Origin: CAYYFX01 sp964571855
GTDB taxonomy: Bacteria; ARS69
Assembly: GCA_964571855.1 (NCBI GenBank)
Contig: CAZNDO010000007.1
Coordinates: forward strand, 106,521 to 170,520
Direction: 5' to 3'
Length of the DNA: 64,000 nt
Shown: positions 42,969-51,507 of the stretch, one piece after another
How the letters are laid out: the number at the start of each line of letters is the position of its first letter
Numbering within the stretch: position 1 is the stretch's first letter
Program-made: the position numbers and the translations under genes
Notes under the pieces: generated by a model
What the model was told of the DNA's origin: nothing
Databases searched by the model: none
What the model saw: the letters and a program-made list of their open reading frames with translations, nothing else

Positions 42969-43532
42969 CTATGCGTCTCCTTCCGTGCCTTCGGGACCAC
43001 CCTCGCCGGGCCGCGTGGGGTCGAGCGCCAGCGCCTCCGCGAAGCGGTTCAGGTAGTTGAACAGGCCCACCACGGTGAGCAGCTCCACGACCTGGTCGTC
43101 CCGCCAGTGCCCGCGCAGCAGTGCCACGTCCGCGTCGCCGATCCGGGCGTGGGCCGTGGTCATCTTCTCCGCGAAGCGGATGGCCTCCTTCTCGGGCTCC
43201 CGCAGGGGGCTCGCCGCGAGATCGTCCAGCGTGTCCAGCTCCGCGTCCGAGGCTCCGTACCGCCTTGCCAAGGCGGTGTGGGACGCCAGTCAGTATCGAC
43301 ACCCGTTGAGCTGCGAGACCCGGACGGCCAGCAGCTCCTTGAACTTCACGTCCACCGCGCCCTCGCCCATCACCGCGTTGAAGTGGCTGGTGAAGGTGCG
43401 GAAAAGCACCGGTCGGTGGGCCAGGACCCGGAACAGGTTCGGGACGTTCCCCCGCGCCTTCCAGAACGCCTCGAAAGCGCGCTGGACGTCGGGCTCCACC
43501 TGGCCCCAGACGGTCTTGGGAAGGCGCGACAC
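42969..43532 (-). CDS. AhpD-like selenoprotein (in-frame UGA at the redox-active site)
   Basis: A 187-residue carboxymuconolactone-decarboxylase/AhpD-family protein if the single in-frame TGA (43292-43290) is read as selenocysteine. The reading frame continues perfectly through it and the residues around it are 'LNGCRY-U-LASHTALARRY'. In the family this is the C-x-x-C-x-x-x-H active site, so Cys78, Sec81 and His85 replace Cys-Cys-His. A hairpin suitable as a bacterial SECIS follows. The start is a GTG at 43532 with a weak ribosome site. It is the first gene of the lipoate operon. Read conventionally it would be two truncated ORFs (43290-43532 and 42969-43271). Confidence 0.82.
43259..43277 (-). 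ncRNA. candidate bacterial SECIS element
   Basis: Minus-strand RNA starting 13 bases after the UGA forms an 8-bp perfect stem (ACCGCCUU / AAGGCGGU) closed by a GGC loop; a lower 3-bp helix (UCC/GGA) can extend it. The loop begins 21 bases after UGA and has G at its first two positions, fitting the loose bacterial SECIS rules. Confidence 0.6.
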
Positions 43533-43601
43533 GGTTTTCCCCGCAGGACAAAGACGGGGCGCAGTCTACCGGAGGGGACGGGGAGGGGAAAGGCCGGGGA
43601 A

Positions 43602-43615
43602 CGAACGACCGTTCG
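43602..43615. promoter_or_regulatory. inverted repeat upstream of the AhpD-lipoate operon
   Basis: CGAACG-AC-CGTTCG lies 70 bases upstream of the AhpD-like start in a 150-base promoter gap (43533-43682). It could be an operator for the operon. No clear -35/-10 pair was found. Confidence 0.3.
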
Positions 43616-43634
43616 GACGGCATGGACGGGCAGA

Positions 43635-43650
43635 GGGCCCGCGCGGGCCC
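43635..43650 (-). terminator. hairpin after the outer membrane protein gene
   Basis: A 16-base perfect palindrome (GGGCCCGCGCGGGCCC) lies 33 bases downstream of the stop of the minus-strand outer membrane gene. There is no T-run. Confidence 0.4.
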
Positions 43651-43682
43651 GAACGAGTGTTCTCGCCGGGTTCCGGGCGGCG

Positions 43683-44912
43683 TCAGAAGCGCAGGCGCAC
43701 GTCCAGCTGGGCGATGGGATCCGCCACGGACAGGGTCCGCGAGACGGTGCCGGCGAGGTCGAAGCTCCCCACGGAACGGGATACCCCCCAGGAGAACGAC
43801 TGGGACACGCCTTCCGTGTGGTTGGCCTCCCGCGAAACGGTCTCGTTGTACCAGCGGAGAGCGTCAGCCCACGCCCGGATGCGGCGCACCGAGGCCCCCG
43901 CGTAGAGCGTCGTCTCCCACCACCCGGGAAACTCCACGGCGACACCGCCCTGCAGCCGGTCCTCCCGTGCGGTCGTCCCGCCGAGTTCGTAGCGCGCCGA
44001 CGGGCGTCCGGGGTCGCGCACGTCCTGGTAGGCGCAGTGAACGTGGACACGCCCGGTGGAGGTGAGGGGGCGCGAAAGCCCTGCCGCCGCCGACCACTCG
44101 TGGCCGTAGACGTCCTGCCCGCCGGTGACGGGGAGCAGGTACTGGTTCAGTTCCCGGAAGCCCATGCGACTTCGCAAGTCCTGGAAGGATGCGGCGAGGG
44201 TGAGTGTGCCGGCGGCGGCAGGGAGCGGGGTCCGCACGCGGAGCGAGCCGCCCCATCGCTCGTCCGAGTCGAGACGGGATTGCCGGTCCTGGGGTGGGTT
44301 GCTCGTCTCCTCGATCTGGCCCACGCCTTCGCGTTCGACGTCCACGAGCGTGGCCGTGATGTCGGCGGACACCCCGCCGGCGGACAGGCCGGCCCCGACG
44401 GCGAACTCGCGGACGAGATCGAAGGAGCGCTGGTACTCCCACCGCCTGCGGGGCGGCGTATAGGAGTAGTCCAGGCGCTCGTACTCGTTGGAGCCCTTGT
44501 CCTTGCCCCGCCGGTACGCCGCGCCGAGCCGGACGGGTCCGAGGCGTCCGGCGAGCTGCCCGGCTGCCATCGTGAGGTTCTCGTAGAGACCGCGGTAGCC
44601 TTGCCGCTGGGCCTGGGCCTCGATCGCGAAACGTCCGGCCGCCCAGGATGCGGCGACCGCACTGTTCGAGTCGTACGAGAGGAGGGAGTAGTCCGCGGTG
44701 TTGAACGCGGACAGCGAACTGACGGCGAGAGCGCTCCGCTGCGGGTGCTCGAACGCGAGCGCCCCCGTCTCCACGAGCGCGGGGACGGTCTGCAAGGCCG
44801 CCGACAGCGCGGACGGCGGAACCCGGCCGGCCCGGGCCGCCGGGACCGCGAGCGCCAAGGCGAGCAACGGCAACGCGATCCGCGTGGCGATGCCGACCTG
44901 CGCTCGGTGCAT
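43683..44912 (-). CDS. predicted outer membrane beta-barrel protein
   Basis: A 409-residue protein with a signal peptide (residues 1-33, ending Ala-Arg-Ala-Gly). The body alternates polar and hydrophobic residues in short strands ('GRFAIEAQAQRQGYRG', 'GVSADITATLVDVER', 'GRVHVHCAYQDVRD') and ends in 'QLDVRLRF' with a terminal Phe, as in BAM-assembled barrels. I cannot name the family; PorV/UPF0164-like proteins have similar features. The ATG at 44912 follows GGGAG. An AT-containing stretch just upstream (GATATTGA) could be its -10 region. Confidence 0.6.
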   Translation of the reverse strand: MHRAQVGIATRIALPLLALALAVPAARAGRVPPSALSAALQTVPALVETGALAFEHPQRSALAVSSLSAFNTADYSLLSYDSNSAVAASWAAGRFAIEAQAQRQGYRGLYENLTMAAGQLAGRLGPVRLGAAYRRGKDKGSNEYERLDYSYTPPRRRWEYQRSFDLVREFAVGAGLSAGGVSADITATLVDVEREGVGQIEETSNPPQDRQSRLDSDERWGGSLRVRTPLPAAAGTLTLAASFQDLRSRMGFRELNQYLLPVTGGQDVYGHEWSAAAGLSRPLTSTGRVHVHCAYQDVRDPGRPSARYELGGTTAREDRLQGGVAVEFPGWWETTLYAGASVRRIRAWADALRWYNETVSREANHTEGVSQSFSWGVSRSVGSFDLAGTVSRTLSVADPIAQLDVRLRF

Positions 44913-44985
44913 GCGCGGCTCCCGATTGCGATGGTCGTTCAATATCCCACGATCGGGGCGCTCCGGCCAGTCTCCGGGCTCTCGT

Positions 44986-46422
44986 TCAGGACGAGGCCAC
45001 CCGCACGGGCGTGGTCCAGAACCGGTCCCCGTCCGCGGACGCTCCCCGCATCCACAATGCAACATCGCCCTCGAAGGGGCCGAGAGTCTCGTCCAGCGCC
45101 CACGTCGGCTGTCCGGGCTCGCGCCGCGCGAGGACGCGCTCGTCCGCCAGGATCTCCACCCACGCGACCGCACGCATCGCGGCGGCCAGCGCCTGCACGC
45201 GGACCGGCTCGTTCGGCGCCGCCACCAGGGTCTCGCCGAAGGTGCGGTCCCCCGCGCGGAATTCCAGGTAGAAGCGCTCCCCGGAGCTCGCGTACGCGCG
45301 GCCCGCGCGCAGCGCCTCCACCACCGCGGCCTCGCCCGTGCCTTCGGCCCACACCGCGGTCATGCCGCCGGGGTAGGGGGCGTCGCGGATCGGCGGCGGC
45401 CAGGGGTTGCCCGGCGTGCTGAGGTGCGTGTCGCTGAACGCGACGAACGCGAGGTCGAAGCCGCGGCGCAGCGCGTCCACCGCGGAGTACCCGGGCCGCG
45501 GATCCGACGTGGGCCGGTAGCCCGACTCGTCCATCGCGCCGTGCCCGGAGTAGATCTCCACCGCCACGTCGAAGCCGGGGACCACCGAGTCCCAGTTCAC
45601 GAACGGCGTCAGCTCCGATCCGGTGGGATGCGCGAGCACGGAGATCGCGCCGGATCCGCGCATGGACTCCGCGAGATCCGCCGGCGTGGGCGCCACCCGG
45701 TACGACACGTACCGCGTGGAGTCCCCGGGGAACAGGATCACGCGGTGGCCGTGCTCGCGCGAGGACCACTCCCACCCCAGCAGCACCGCGAAGTCCGGCC
45801 GCCGCCACTTGCGCGCGAGATCCGCCACCGTCTCCCAGGACCCCTCCTCCATGTCGAACCCGACATCGAGGAACTGCTGGAAGTCGTGCTCGGAGACGCA
45901 CAGGTAGTCCAGCCGCGCGATGTTGCGCCCGTAGAAGAGGAAGTGCTCGGGCGGATGCGATCCGTCGCCCACGTCCGTGTGCCCGTGCGCGTCCCCCCAC
46001 AGCAACCGCCGCGCGGGCTCCCCCGCGCGCACGCGCAGCTCCTCCTCGGACGTCACCACGCGCACGGGTCCCGCGATCGCCGTGTCCCCGTCCGCCGTCA
46101 CGGTCACCCGGTGCAATCCCGGCGTGCGGAACATGATCGCGCGCGTGACGTGCCCTTCGCCGGGAACGAACGCGCCGAGCGTCGTCATCGCAGGATCCGA
46201 CGAAGCGATCTCCGGCCTCCCGGTCCACGCGCCCACCGGCAACCCGAGGCTGTCCAGCGGCGCGACATGCAATGTGACCGGCTCCCCGACCTGCGCGACG
46301 GACGGCAACACCGCGTACATCCCCCCCCGCCGCACCTCGCGCTCCTGACCCCCCTTCCCGCACCCGGTCGCAAGGAGCAGCAACGACCCCAGAACGAGCC
46401 CGCCCGCGCTGCGGAAGGGCAT
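44986..46422 (-). CDS. DUF3604/PHP-like lipoprotein
   Basis: A 478-residue lipoprotein with lipobox L-A-T-G-C near residue 20. After about 120 residues of beta-rich sequence comes a PHP-type metal-binding core: 'LWGDAHGHTDVGDGSHPPEH' (His-x-His), 'DYLCVSEHDF', 'LGWEWSSREHGHRVILFPG' and 'AISVLAHPTGS'. DUF3604 proteins are predicted phosphoesterases or hydrolases of unknown substrate. I chose the ATG at 46422 because codon use upstream is unlike the gene. An ATG at 46533 has a good GGGGAGG site but gives a 57-residue leader. Confidence 0.72.
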   Translation of the reverse strand: MPFRSAGGLVLGSLLLLATGCGKGGQEREVRRGGMYAVLPSVAQVGEPVTLHVAPLDSLGLPVGAWTGRPEIASSDPAMTTLGAFVPGEGHVTRAIMFRTPGLHRVTVTADGDTAIAGPVRVVTSEEELRVRAGEPARRLLWGDAHGHTDVGDGSHPPEHFLFYGRNIARLDYLCVSEHDFQQFLDVGFDMEEGSWETVADLARKWRRPDFAVLLGWEWSSREHGHRVILFPGDSTRYVSYRVAPTPADLAESMRGSGAISVLAHPTGSELTPFVNWDSVVPGFDVAVEIYSGHGAMDESGYRPTSDPRPGYSAVDALRRGFDLAFVAFSDTHLSTPGNPWPPPIRDAPYPGGMTAVWAEGTGEAAVVEALRAGRAYASSGERFYLEFRAGDRTFGETLVAAPNEPVRVQALAAAMRAVAWVEILADERVLARREPGQPTWALDETLGPFEGDVALWMRGASADGDRFWTTPVRVASS

Positions 46423-46541
46423 CGAAGGAGCGATGAGGGATCGCGCGAGACGGGCGAGACGGGAACGAGATCGATGCAAGGCGACTCCCAAGAGGCAGCG
46501 AAGGACCTTCGACAGTATTCCGCCCCAAGCCATCCCGCCAC

Positions 46542-46796
46542 CTCCCCGTTCCACGTTCGCTGCGGTCGGTGGGTGGCCGGAGGTGCTCGCGCGCGGACCG
46601 GCGGCCGGACGGGTCAGTCGCCCCGGTGCCCCTCTCGCGGGCGTTCGAGCACGCACGCACGCGGCCGCAGGCCGCGGCGCGTACGCGCGCAGAGGCCCGC
46701 GAGAGGGGCACCGGGGCGACTGACCCCATCCGGCCGCCGGTCCGCGCGCGAGCGCCTCCGGCCACCCACCGACCGCAGCAAACACGGAACGGGGAG
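46542..46796. repeat. 255-bp near-perfect inverted repeat
   Basis: Arms 46542-46642 and 46695-46796 are about 94% complementary over 101 bases (five mismatches, one indel). The 52-base centre contains a further small hairpin (GCGGCC-GCA-GGCCGC). It fills most of the 543-base gap 46423-46965. The remaining parts, 46423-46541 and 46797-46925, show nothing else I can identify. No transposase or clear target duplication is present. Confidence 0.8.
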
Positions 46797-46925
46797 CCCT
46801 CCCTCTCGCCGACCCCTCCGCGACTCGACTCGAGTTCAGGCTCCCCGACACCGGGAGCGAATCTGTTGCGGGGGAGGCCCGGGCGACGTCCGGCGGGAAG
46901 TGGACCGCCCGGGGTGACTCCCCCT

Positions 46926-46958
46926 CTCCGGTTCCTCCCCGTGAGGGAGGAGCCGGAG
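46926..46958 (-). terminator. hairpin after the outer membrane protein gene at 46966
   Basis: A 14-bp stem with a single G-T pair and a 5-base loop (CTCCGGTTCCTCCC / GGGAGGAGCCGGAG) begins 7 bases after the stop codon. No T-run. Confidence 0.5.
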
Positions 46959-46965
46959 CGTGCTC

Positions 46966-47682
46966 CTAGAACGCCAGCCGCACCCCCGCTCTCATGAACT
47001 CGCCGTCCGCGTCCACGCGCGCCCGCACCGGCACGCCATCGATCTCCAGGTCCTGGTGCGGCTCGGACTGGTGGAGGCCCAGCTCGAACAGCACACCCAC
47101 GCCCGGACCGAGCGCCGCCTCCACGCCCGTGGAGATCCCCGCGCTCATGCCGTGGAACCACTCCGTGTCCTCGTACAGCACCGCGGAGCTGCCGTCGGTC
47201 TCCACGCTGCGGAAGCTGAGCCGCAGCAGGTCCCAGCCCAGGTGGCCGGCGAGGAACGGCGCGAACTGCCCGTTGCCCACCGGGAACTTCGCGCGGACCA
47301 CCGCGCCGAGCGGGAGCAGGTCCGTGGTCGTGCCGTCCGCGGCCACGATCTCCACCGGCAACGCGTACGGATCGTCCACGAACAGCACTGCGCCGCGCTC
47401 GTCCTCGCGATGGAACCAGTCCATCGTCAGCCCGAGGTCCAGGTTCGGCACCGGCGTGATGCCCCACTCCGCGCCGAGGAAGATGCCCCAGTCGCCATGG
47501 TCATCCAGCGGCGTCGCGCTGGCGGCATCCATGCCGAGCCCGCCCAGCTTGAACGCGGTGTACGTCTCCACCGGCGGACCGCCGTACGAGCGGCGCGGCG
47601 GCCGGTGGCGTCCGTGCGCGTGCGCGTCCGCGGCGACAAGGACAAGAAGCGTTCCGGCGATCACTACGAGCGTGGGCTTCAT
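46966..47682 (-). CDS. outer membrane beta-barrel protein under a sigma-54 promoter
   Basis: A 238-residue protein with a signal peptide (residues 1-22, ending Ala-His-Ala) and a His/Arg-rich segment after it. The remainder resembles small OmpA/OmpW-like eight-stranded barrels: 'DWGIFLGAEWGITPVPNLDL', 'FAPFLAGHLGWDLLRLSF', and a C-terminal 'GEFMRAGVRLAF' ending in Phe. AAGGAGG precedes the ATG at 47682. A sigma-54 promoter lies 33-46 bases upstream. Ligand or role unknown. Confidence 0.65.
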   Translation of the reverse strand: MKPTLVVIAGTLLVLVAADAHAHGRHRPPRRSYGGPPVETYTAFKLGGLGMDAASATPLDDHGDWGIFLGAEWGITPVPNLDLGLTMDWFHREDERGAVLFVDDPYALPVEIVAADGTTTDLLPLGAVVRAKFPVGNGQFAPFLAGHLGWDLLRLSFRSVETDGSSAVLYEDTEWFHGMSAGISTGVEAALGPGVGVLFELGLHQSEPHQDLEIDGVPVRARVDADGEFMRAGVRLAF

Positions 47683-47713
47683 GGCCGCCTCCTTCACGAC
47701 GCCCGGAACCAAA

Positions 47714-47728
47714 GCAATGCCCGGGCCA
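47714..47728 (-). promoter_or_regulatory. sigma-54 promoter of the outer membrane protein gene
   Basis: Minus-strand TGGCCCG-GGCA-TTGCT differs from the consensus TGGCACG-N4-TTGCW at one base; GG and GC are exactly 10 bases apart. Transcription would start near 47702. Confidence 0.65.
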
Positions 47729-47841
47729 AGTCGCGAGCGCAGCCACAAGTGATGCTAAAACAACGACTTGCGGAACGGACCGCCGGCGGCGCCCACCGCG
47801 GCGGCGTGTCGTCCTGACCGCGCGCGTGGCGTCGACACGAC

Positions 47842-47873
47842 AACGCGCCCGGGACCGGAGCCCCGGGCGCGTT
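47842..47873 (-). terminator. terminator of the TPR/GYF gene
   Basis: A perfect 12-bp stem (AACGCGCCCGGG / CCCGGGCGCGTT) with an 8-base loop lies 23 bases after the stop on the minus strand. Confidence 0.6.
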
Positions 47874-47895
47874 CGAATGCGTCCGCGCGGATCGG

Positions 47896-50436
47896 CTACT
47901 TCGCGAGGCTGCCCGCCATCGCCGCCTCGGCGATGTGGTAGGGGAACTCCCGCCCGCGCGACGCCTGCACCGCGTCGCGGTAGTGCGCGCGCGCCGTCTC
48001 GGTGTCGGTGCGCGTCGCCCAGCCGAGGAAGAAGTGCATGTCGTTCTCGAACTCCGCGGAGGACGACAGCGCCGTGCGGTAGTCCTTCTCCGCGATCGCG
48101 CCGGAGAGGAAGTCCGCCGAGCGCAGCGCCGCCTTGCCGCTTGCGCCCACGCGCCCGCCCACGTCGTCGCGAATGCGCGCCCACGTGCGCGAGGCGAGGT
48201 CCTGCATCCCGAGCGCCGACATCGCCACGCCCTGCCAGAGCTGCGCGGCCGCGTACTCGTTCGGATCCTCGGCGGGGACCTGGTCGAAGGCGCCGATCGC
48301 GGCGCGCGCCTGCCCGCGCGCGAGCAGCACGCGCCCCAGCCAGTTGTTCACGGCGCCCTTGCCGAAGCCGAGGTAGGACGCATCCGCGTCGAGCGACTCG
48401 AACCCGGTCTGCGCCTCGGCCAGACGACCCTCCTCGAAGTCGATGATCGCGTTCCACAGGTCGAGGTTGCGCGTCACGTCGCCGCCGCTCAGCTCCGCGC
48501 GGCCCGCCTCGGACGTGCGGCGCGCGCCGGCGAAGTCGGCGCGGGTCAGCGCGCGCCGGATGTCGTCCACGCGGTCGTTCAGCGTCACCACCGGCGCCGC
48601 CTTCGGCGCGGGCGCCGGATCCGGGATCGCGGGCGCCGGCGTGGCGGACGCGGTGACGGGGCTCGGCGTGCTCGCCGCGGGCTTCGCGCTCGCCACCGCG
48701 GGCTCGCGGGCCGGGGCGGCGTTCCACTTGTCCGCCAGCCGCTTCTCGGTCGTCGTGGCGGGCGCGAGCGCGAACGCGCGCTGCATCGAGCCGGCCGCGT
48801 CCTTCGTGCGGCCGATCGCCGCCTGCGCGTTCGCCAGGCGGACCCACGCATCGCGGTGCTTCGGGTCCAGCTCGGTCGCGCGACGCAGGCACGCCACGCC
48901 CTCCTCGGTGCCGGTGCGCGCGGCGCCGGCGAGGTACTGCGCGAACGCGTCGTCCTTCGCGGCGTCCGGGTAGAGCTGGGCCGCGGCCACGCCGCGACCG
49001 ATCGCGAGCATCCAGTCCAGGCGCGCCAGCTGCATGTCGCGATCCTCGGGATGGGCCTCGAGGTACGTGCCGATCTCGTCGACCGCGGGCGCCACGCGAC
49101 CCGCCGCCGCCAGCGCCTCGGCCAGGTCCTTGCGCGCCTCCACGTTCTTCGGCGACGCCTCGACGAAGGCCGCCAGCGCCTTCACCGCGTCGTCGGGCCG
49201 CTTCGCCGCGGCATGCGCGCGCCCGAGCAGCAGCAGCGCGCCGTTCTCGGCGGCGTCCAGCGCCCGGGCCCGCTCGGCTTCCTGCACGGCGAGCTCGGCG
49301 CGACCCTGGGCGAGGCGCACGCGCCCCAGGTCCAGGTGGATCCGCGCGTCCCCGTCCGCCAGCTCGGCCGCCTTCTCCAGGTGCACGGCCGCGAGATCCA
49401 GCTTGCGCGTCTCGAGCGCCGCGACGCCCAGGCCGTGGTGCGCGCGGGCATCGTCCGGCTGCGCCTCGACGAGGGCTTCGAACAGGGGGACGGCCTTCGC
49501 CGCGCGTCCGGCCGACAGCTCGTTCCATGCCGCCTGCGCGGGGTCACCCGGCGCGGAGGCCACGACGGCCGAGTCCGGCGCCGCGCCCGGCGCGGACGCC
49601 GTCTGCTTCTTGAACATGCCGGAACCCACGACGTACGCGCCGCCGAGGATCACCAGACCGATGGCCACGAGCGCGGGGACCGGGATCGGGATCCGTCGCG
49701 TTTCGCGCTCGGGCGCCGCGTCCCGCTCGACTTCCGCCTGCTCCATGCGCAGCGCGAACTCCGGCGAAGCCTCCGACTCGTGCGCCGTGCGCGATTCGTG
49801 CGCCGCGGGCGCCTCGTGCACCACCACGGTCTCCTCGGACGCCTCGAACGCCTCCTCGGCGAGGGCGCCGATCGGAGCCGGGTCCTCGTGCGCAGGCTCG
49901 AGTTCGGGCGGAGGCGGGGCGGAGTAGGCGGGCGGCGCGGGCGCGGGGGCGTGTCCCGTGGCGGCCCACGTGTCCGGGAGCTCCGTCATCTCCGGCTCGG
50001 GGAAGTCGGTCCGATCGATCGACTCCGGCATCTCCGCCGGCGCGCCGTGGCCGAGCGCCTCCGACTCCAGCGCGGCCAGCGCCCCCTCGATCTCCGCGGC
50101 CCACACCGGATCGCCCTCCGAACCGGAGTCGTCCACGACCAGCTCGCGCATCGAAGGATCCGGAAGTTCCTGGGGCGGAGGCGGCGCGTCGGCCGGCCGG
50201 TTGCCGCGCACGACGGCGTCGTCCAGTCGCGGCGCCTCGAGCGCCGCGTTCGGCCGCTCGATCTCGCGCGAGTACGCGATGTCCGCGAGCTCGATCCAAT
50301 CCGACTGGCCCACCTCGCAGATCCGGGCGTCCTCGAGAACGGCGCCGGCGGCGACGCCCTCGAGGATGTGCATCATCGACATCGGGCCGAGAACCTGGCC
50401 GTCCGGGCTCTCGACGTAATAGAGGGTCTCGTCCAT
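47896..50436 (-). CDS. large TPR protein with N-terminal GYF_2 domain and one membrane helix
   Basis: An 846-residue protein. Residues 3-55 are a GYF_2-type domain ('YYVESPDGQVLGPMSMMHIL ... SDWIELADI'), which binds Pro-rich peptides. Residues 70-250 are acidic and Ala/Pro/Glu-rich, probably disordered. A transmembrane helix lies near 262-284 ('IPVPALVAIGLVILGGAYVV'). The C-terminal half has many tetratricopeptide repeats, interrupted by an Ala/Pro linker near 600. The layout places GYF in the cytoplasm and TPRs in the periplasm, like polar or motility scaffolds in other bacteria. GAGG precedes the ATG at 50436. Confidence 0.72.
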   Translation of the reverse strand: MDETLYYVESPDGQVLGPMSMMHILEGVAAGAVLEDARICEVGQSDWIELADIAYSREIERPNAALEAPRLDDAVVRGNRPADAPPPPQELPDPSMRELVVDDSGSEGDPVWAAEIEGALAALESEALGHGAPAEMPESIDRTDFPEPEMTELPDTWAATGHAPAPAPPAYSAPPPPELEPAHEDPAPIGALAEEAFEASEETVVVHEAPAAHESRTAHESEASPEFALRMEQAEVERDAAPERETRRIPIPVPALVAIGLVILGGAYVVGSGMFKKQTASAPGAAPDSAVVASAPGDPAQAAWNELSAGRAAKAVPLFEALVEAQPDDARAHHGLGVAALETRKLDLAAVHLEKAAELADGDARIHLDLGRVRLAQGRAELAVQEAERARALDAAENGALLLLGRAHAAAKRPDDAVKALAAFVEASPKNVEARKDLAEALAAAGRVAPAVDEIGTYLEAHPEDRDMQLARLDWMLAIGRGVAAAQLYPDAAKDDAFAQYLAGAARTGTEEGVACLRRATELDPKHRDAWVRLANAQAAIGRTKDAAGSMQRAFALAPATTTEKRLADKWNAAPAREPAVASAKPAASTPSPVTASATPAPAIPDPAPAPKAAPVVTLNDRVDDIRRALTRADFAGARRTSEAGRAELSGGDVTRNLDLWNAIIDFEEGRLAEAQTGFESLDADASYLGFGKGAVNNWLGRVLLARGQARAAIGAFDQVPAEDPNEYAAAQLWQGVAMSALGMQDLASRTWARIRDDVGGRVGASGKAALRSADFLSGAIAEKDYRTALSSSAEFENDMHFFLGWATRTDTETARAHYRDAVQASRGREFPYHIAEAAMAGSLAK

Positions 50437-50540
50437 GGGGCCTCGATCCGGCTGGAGGAGGACGGGCGTCCCCCCGAGGGGGCGCAGGAATCCGTGGGGA
50501 AGATCGGGAGGAAGCGGGCGGAACTTGACCCGGGAGGGGG

Positions 50541-51245
50541 CTACGGGGCGACCGGGAGGGCTTCCAGGGCGGTCAGGTCGGCCGGCCGGAAGGGGGCGGT
50601 CCGGGTCTCCAGGATCCGGTCCCCGAAGCCGGCCATTCCCAGCAGGAAGTCCAGGACGGCGCCGGGGAGGCCCTCGCCGGCCGCGTCGACGGGGGCATCG
50701 GGTGGCGCGTCGGCCCCGCCGAGCTTGCCCTCGATCCACCCGTCCAGCTCCCGGAACTCGTCCAGCGTGAGCGGGCGGATGGCGACCTCGACCACCGCGA
50801 AGTAGCGCGAGGTCTCCCCCAGGGCGCCGCGCGGGTGGATGGGGATGTCCCGGACGGCGAGCTCCCCGAGGAGTTCGTCGAGGGTGACGAACGTGTCGAG
50901 GCGGTTTCCCCGGCCGGGGTACTCCAGGGTGTAGAAGCGCTCGCGCGGATCCCAGCGGATGCGGAAGCTCTCCACGCGTGCGTCCACGTGCTGGTCGAAC
51001 CAGTGGCGGCGGTGGCGCCAGAGGTCCACCGCGTAGCGGACCGTGATGGGGAGCCCGCTGGCGACCGCGTTCCGCGTGGCCACGTCCAGGGGCTCGGTCA
51101 GGACCACGCGCGCCACCACGTCCCCGCGGGCCACGCCGACCTCCCGGACGGCAAGCTCCGCGGCCGGCGCCGGCCCGGCGATCGCGGGCAGCACGAGGCC
51201 CAGGAGCGGGAGCAGCTCCCTCCGGAGGCGACGCAGCGGTTCCAT
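50541..51245 (-). CDS. DUF4390 family exported protein
   Basis: A 234-residue protein with an N-terminal signal ('LLPLLGLVLPAIAGPAPAAE'). The mature part has the DUF4390 pattern: 'EPLDVATRNAVASGLPITVRYAVDLWRHRRHWFDQ', an Arg-rich 'IRWDPRERFYTLEYPG', and 'RYFAVVEVAIRPLTLDEFRELDGWIEG'. In other bacteria these genes often stand next to NtrY-type kinases; here such a kinase lies 12 kb away. GAGG precedes the ATG at 51245. It faces phoB across a 262-base divergent region. Confidence 0.72.
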   Translation of the reverse strand: MEPLRRLRRELLPLLGLVLPAIAGPAPAAELAVREVGVARGDVVARVVLTEPLDVATRNAVASGLPITVRYAVDLWRHRRHWFDQHVDARVESFRIRWDPRERFYTLEYPGRGNRLDTFVTLDELLGELAVRDIPIHPRGALGETSRYFAVVEVAIRPLTLDEFRELDGWIEGKLGGADAPPDAPVDAAGEGLPGAVLDFLLGMAGFGDRILETRTAPFRPADLTALEALPVAP

Positions 51246-51398
51246 GGTCCTCACGCGCGGAAGGGAGGTCCGGGGCGGAGGATACACGGCACCGCGGCAT
51301 TTGCCGATGGGCCGCCGGTCCGCACGCGGACACCCGGCGCGCCGGTGGACGGACGGCCGCGCGGGGGCCCATACTGGCCGGGCATCGGGCCCGCCGCG

Positions 51399-51427
51399 CT
51401 TCTCGGTTTCTTCATCATCGCTTCACG
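51399..51427 (+). promoter_or_regulatory. Pho box upstream of phoB
   Basis: Three direct repeats (CTTCTCG, CTTCATC, CTTCACG) begin at 51399, 51410 and 51421, exactly 11 bases apart, the spacing of PhoB/PhoP-family binding sites. They lie 81 bases before the phoB start and imply autoregulation. Confidence 0.65.
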
Positions 51428-51507
51428 GGTTCCGCCGGGGGTTGGCCGGACTCTCCCTCCTCGAACCCTGGAGAAGGCCGAACCACCCGGGCCGAGGAGA
51501 AGATCCC

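Noticed and set aside
42969..43532. AhpD-like gene as a pseudogene broken by a nonsense mutation
   Set aside because: Both halves are conserved and in the same frame, the TGA replaces the catalytic Cys codon by one base, a SECIS-like hairpin follows, and the gene heads an intact operon. Selenocysteine explains all of this better.
46433..46997. Small plus-strand ORFs in the inverted-repeat region
   Set aside because: They are Arg/Ala/Gly/Pro-rich readings of the palindrome itself, with no ribosome site or recognisable protein character.
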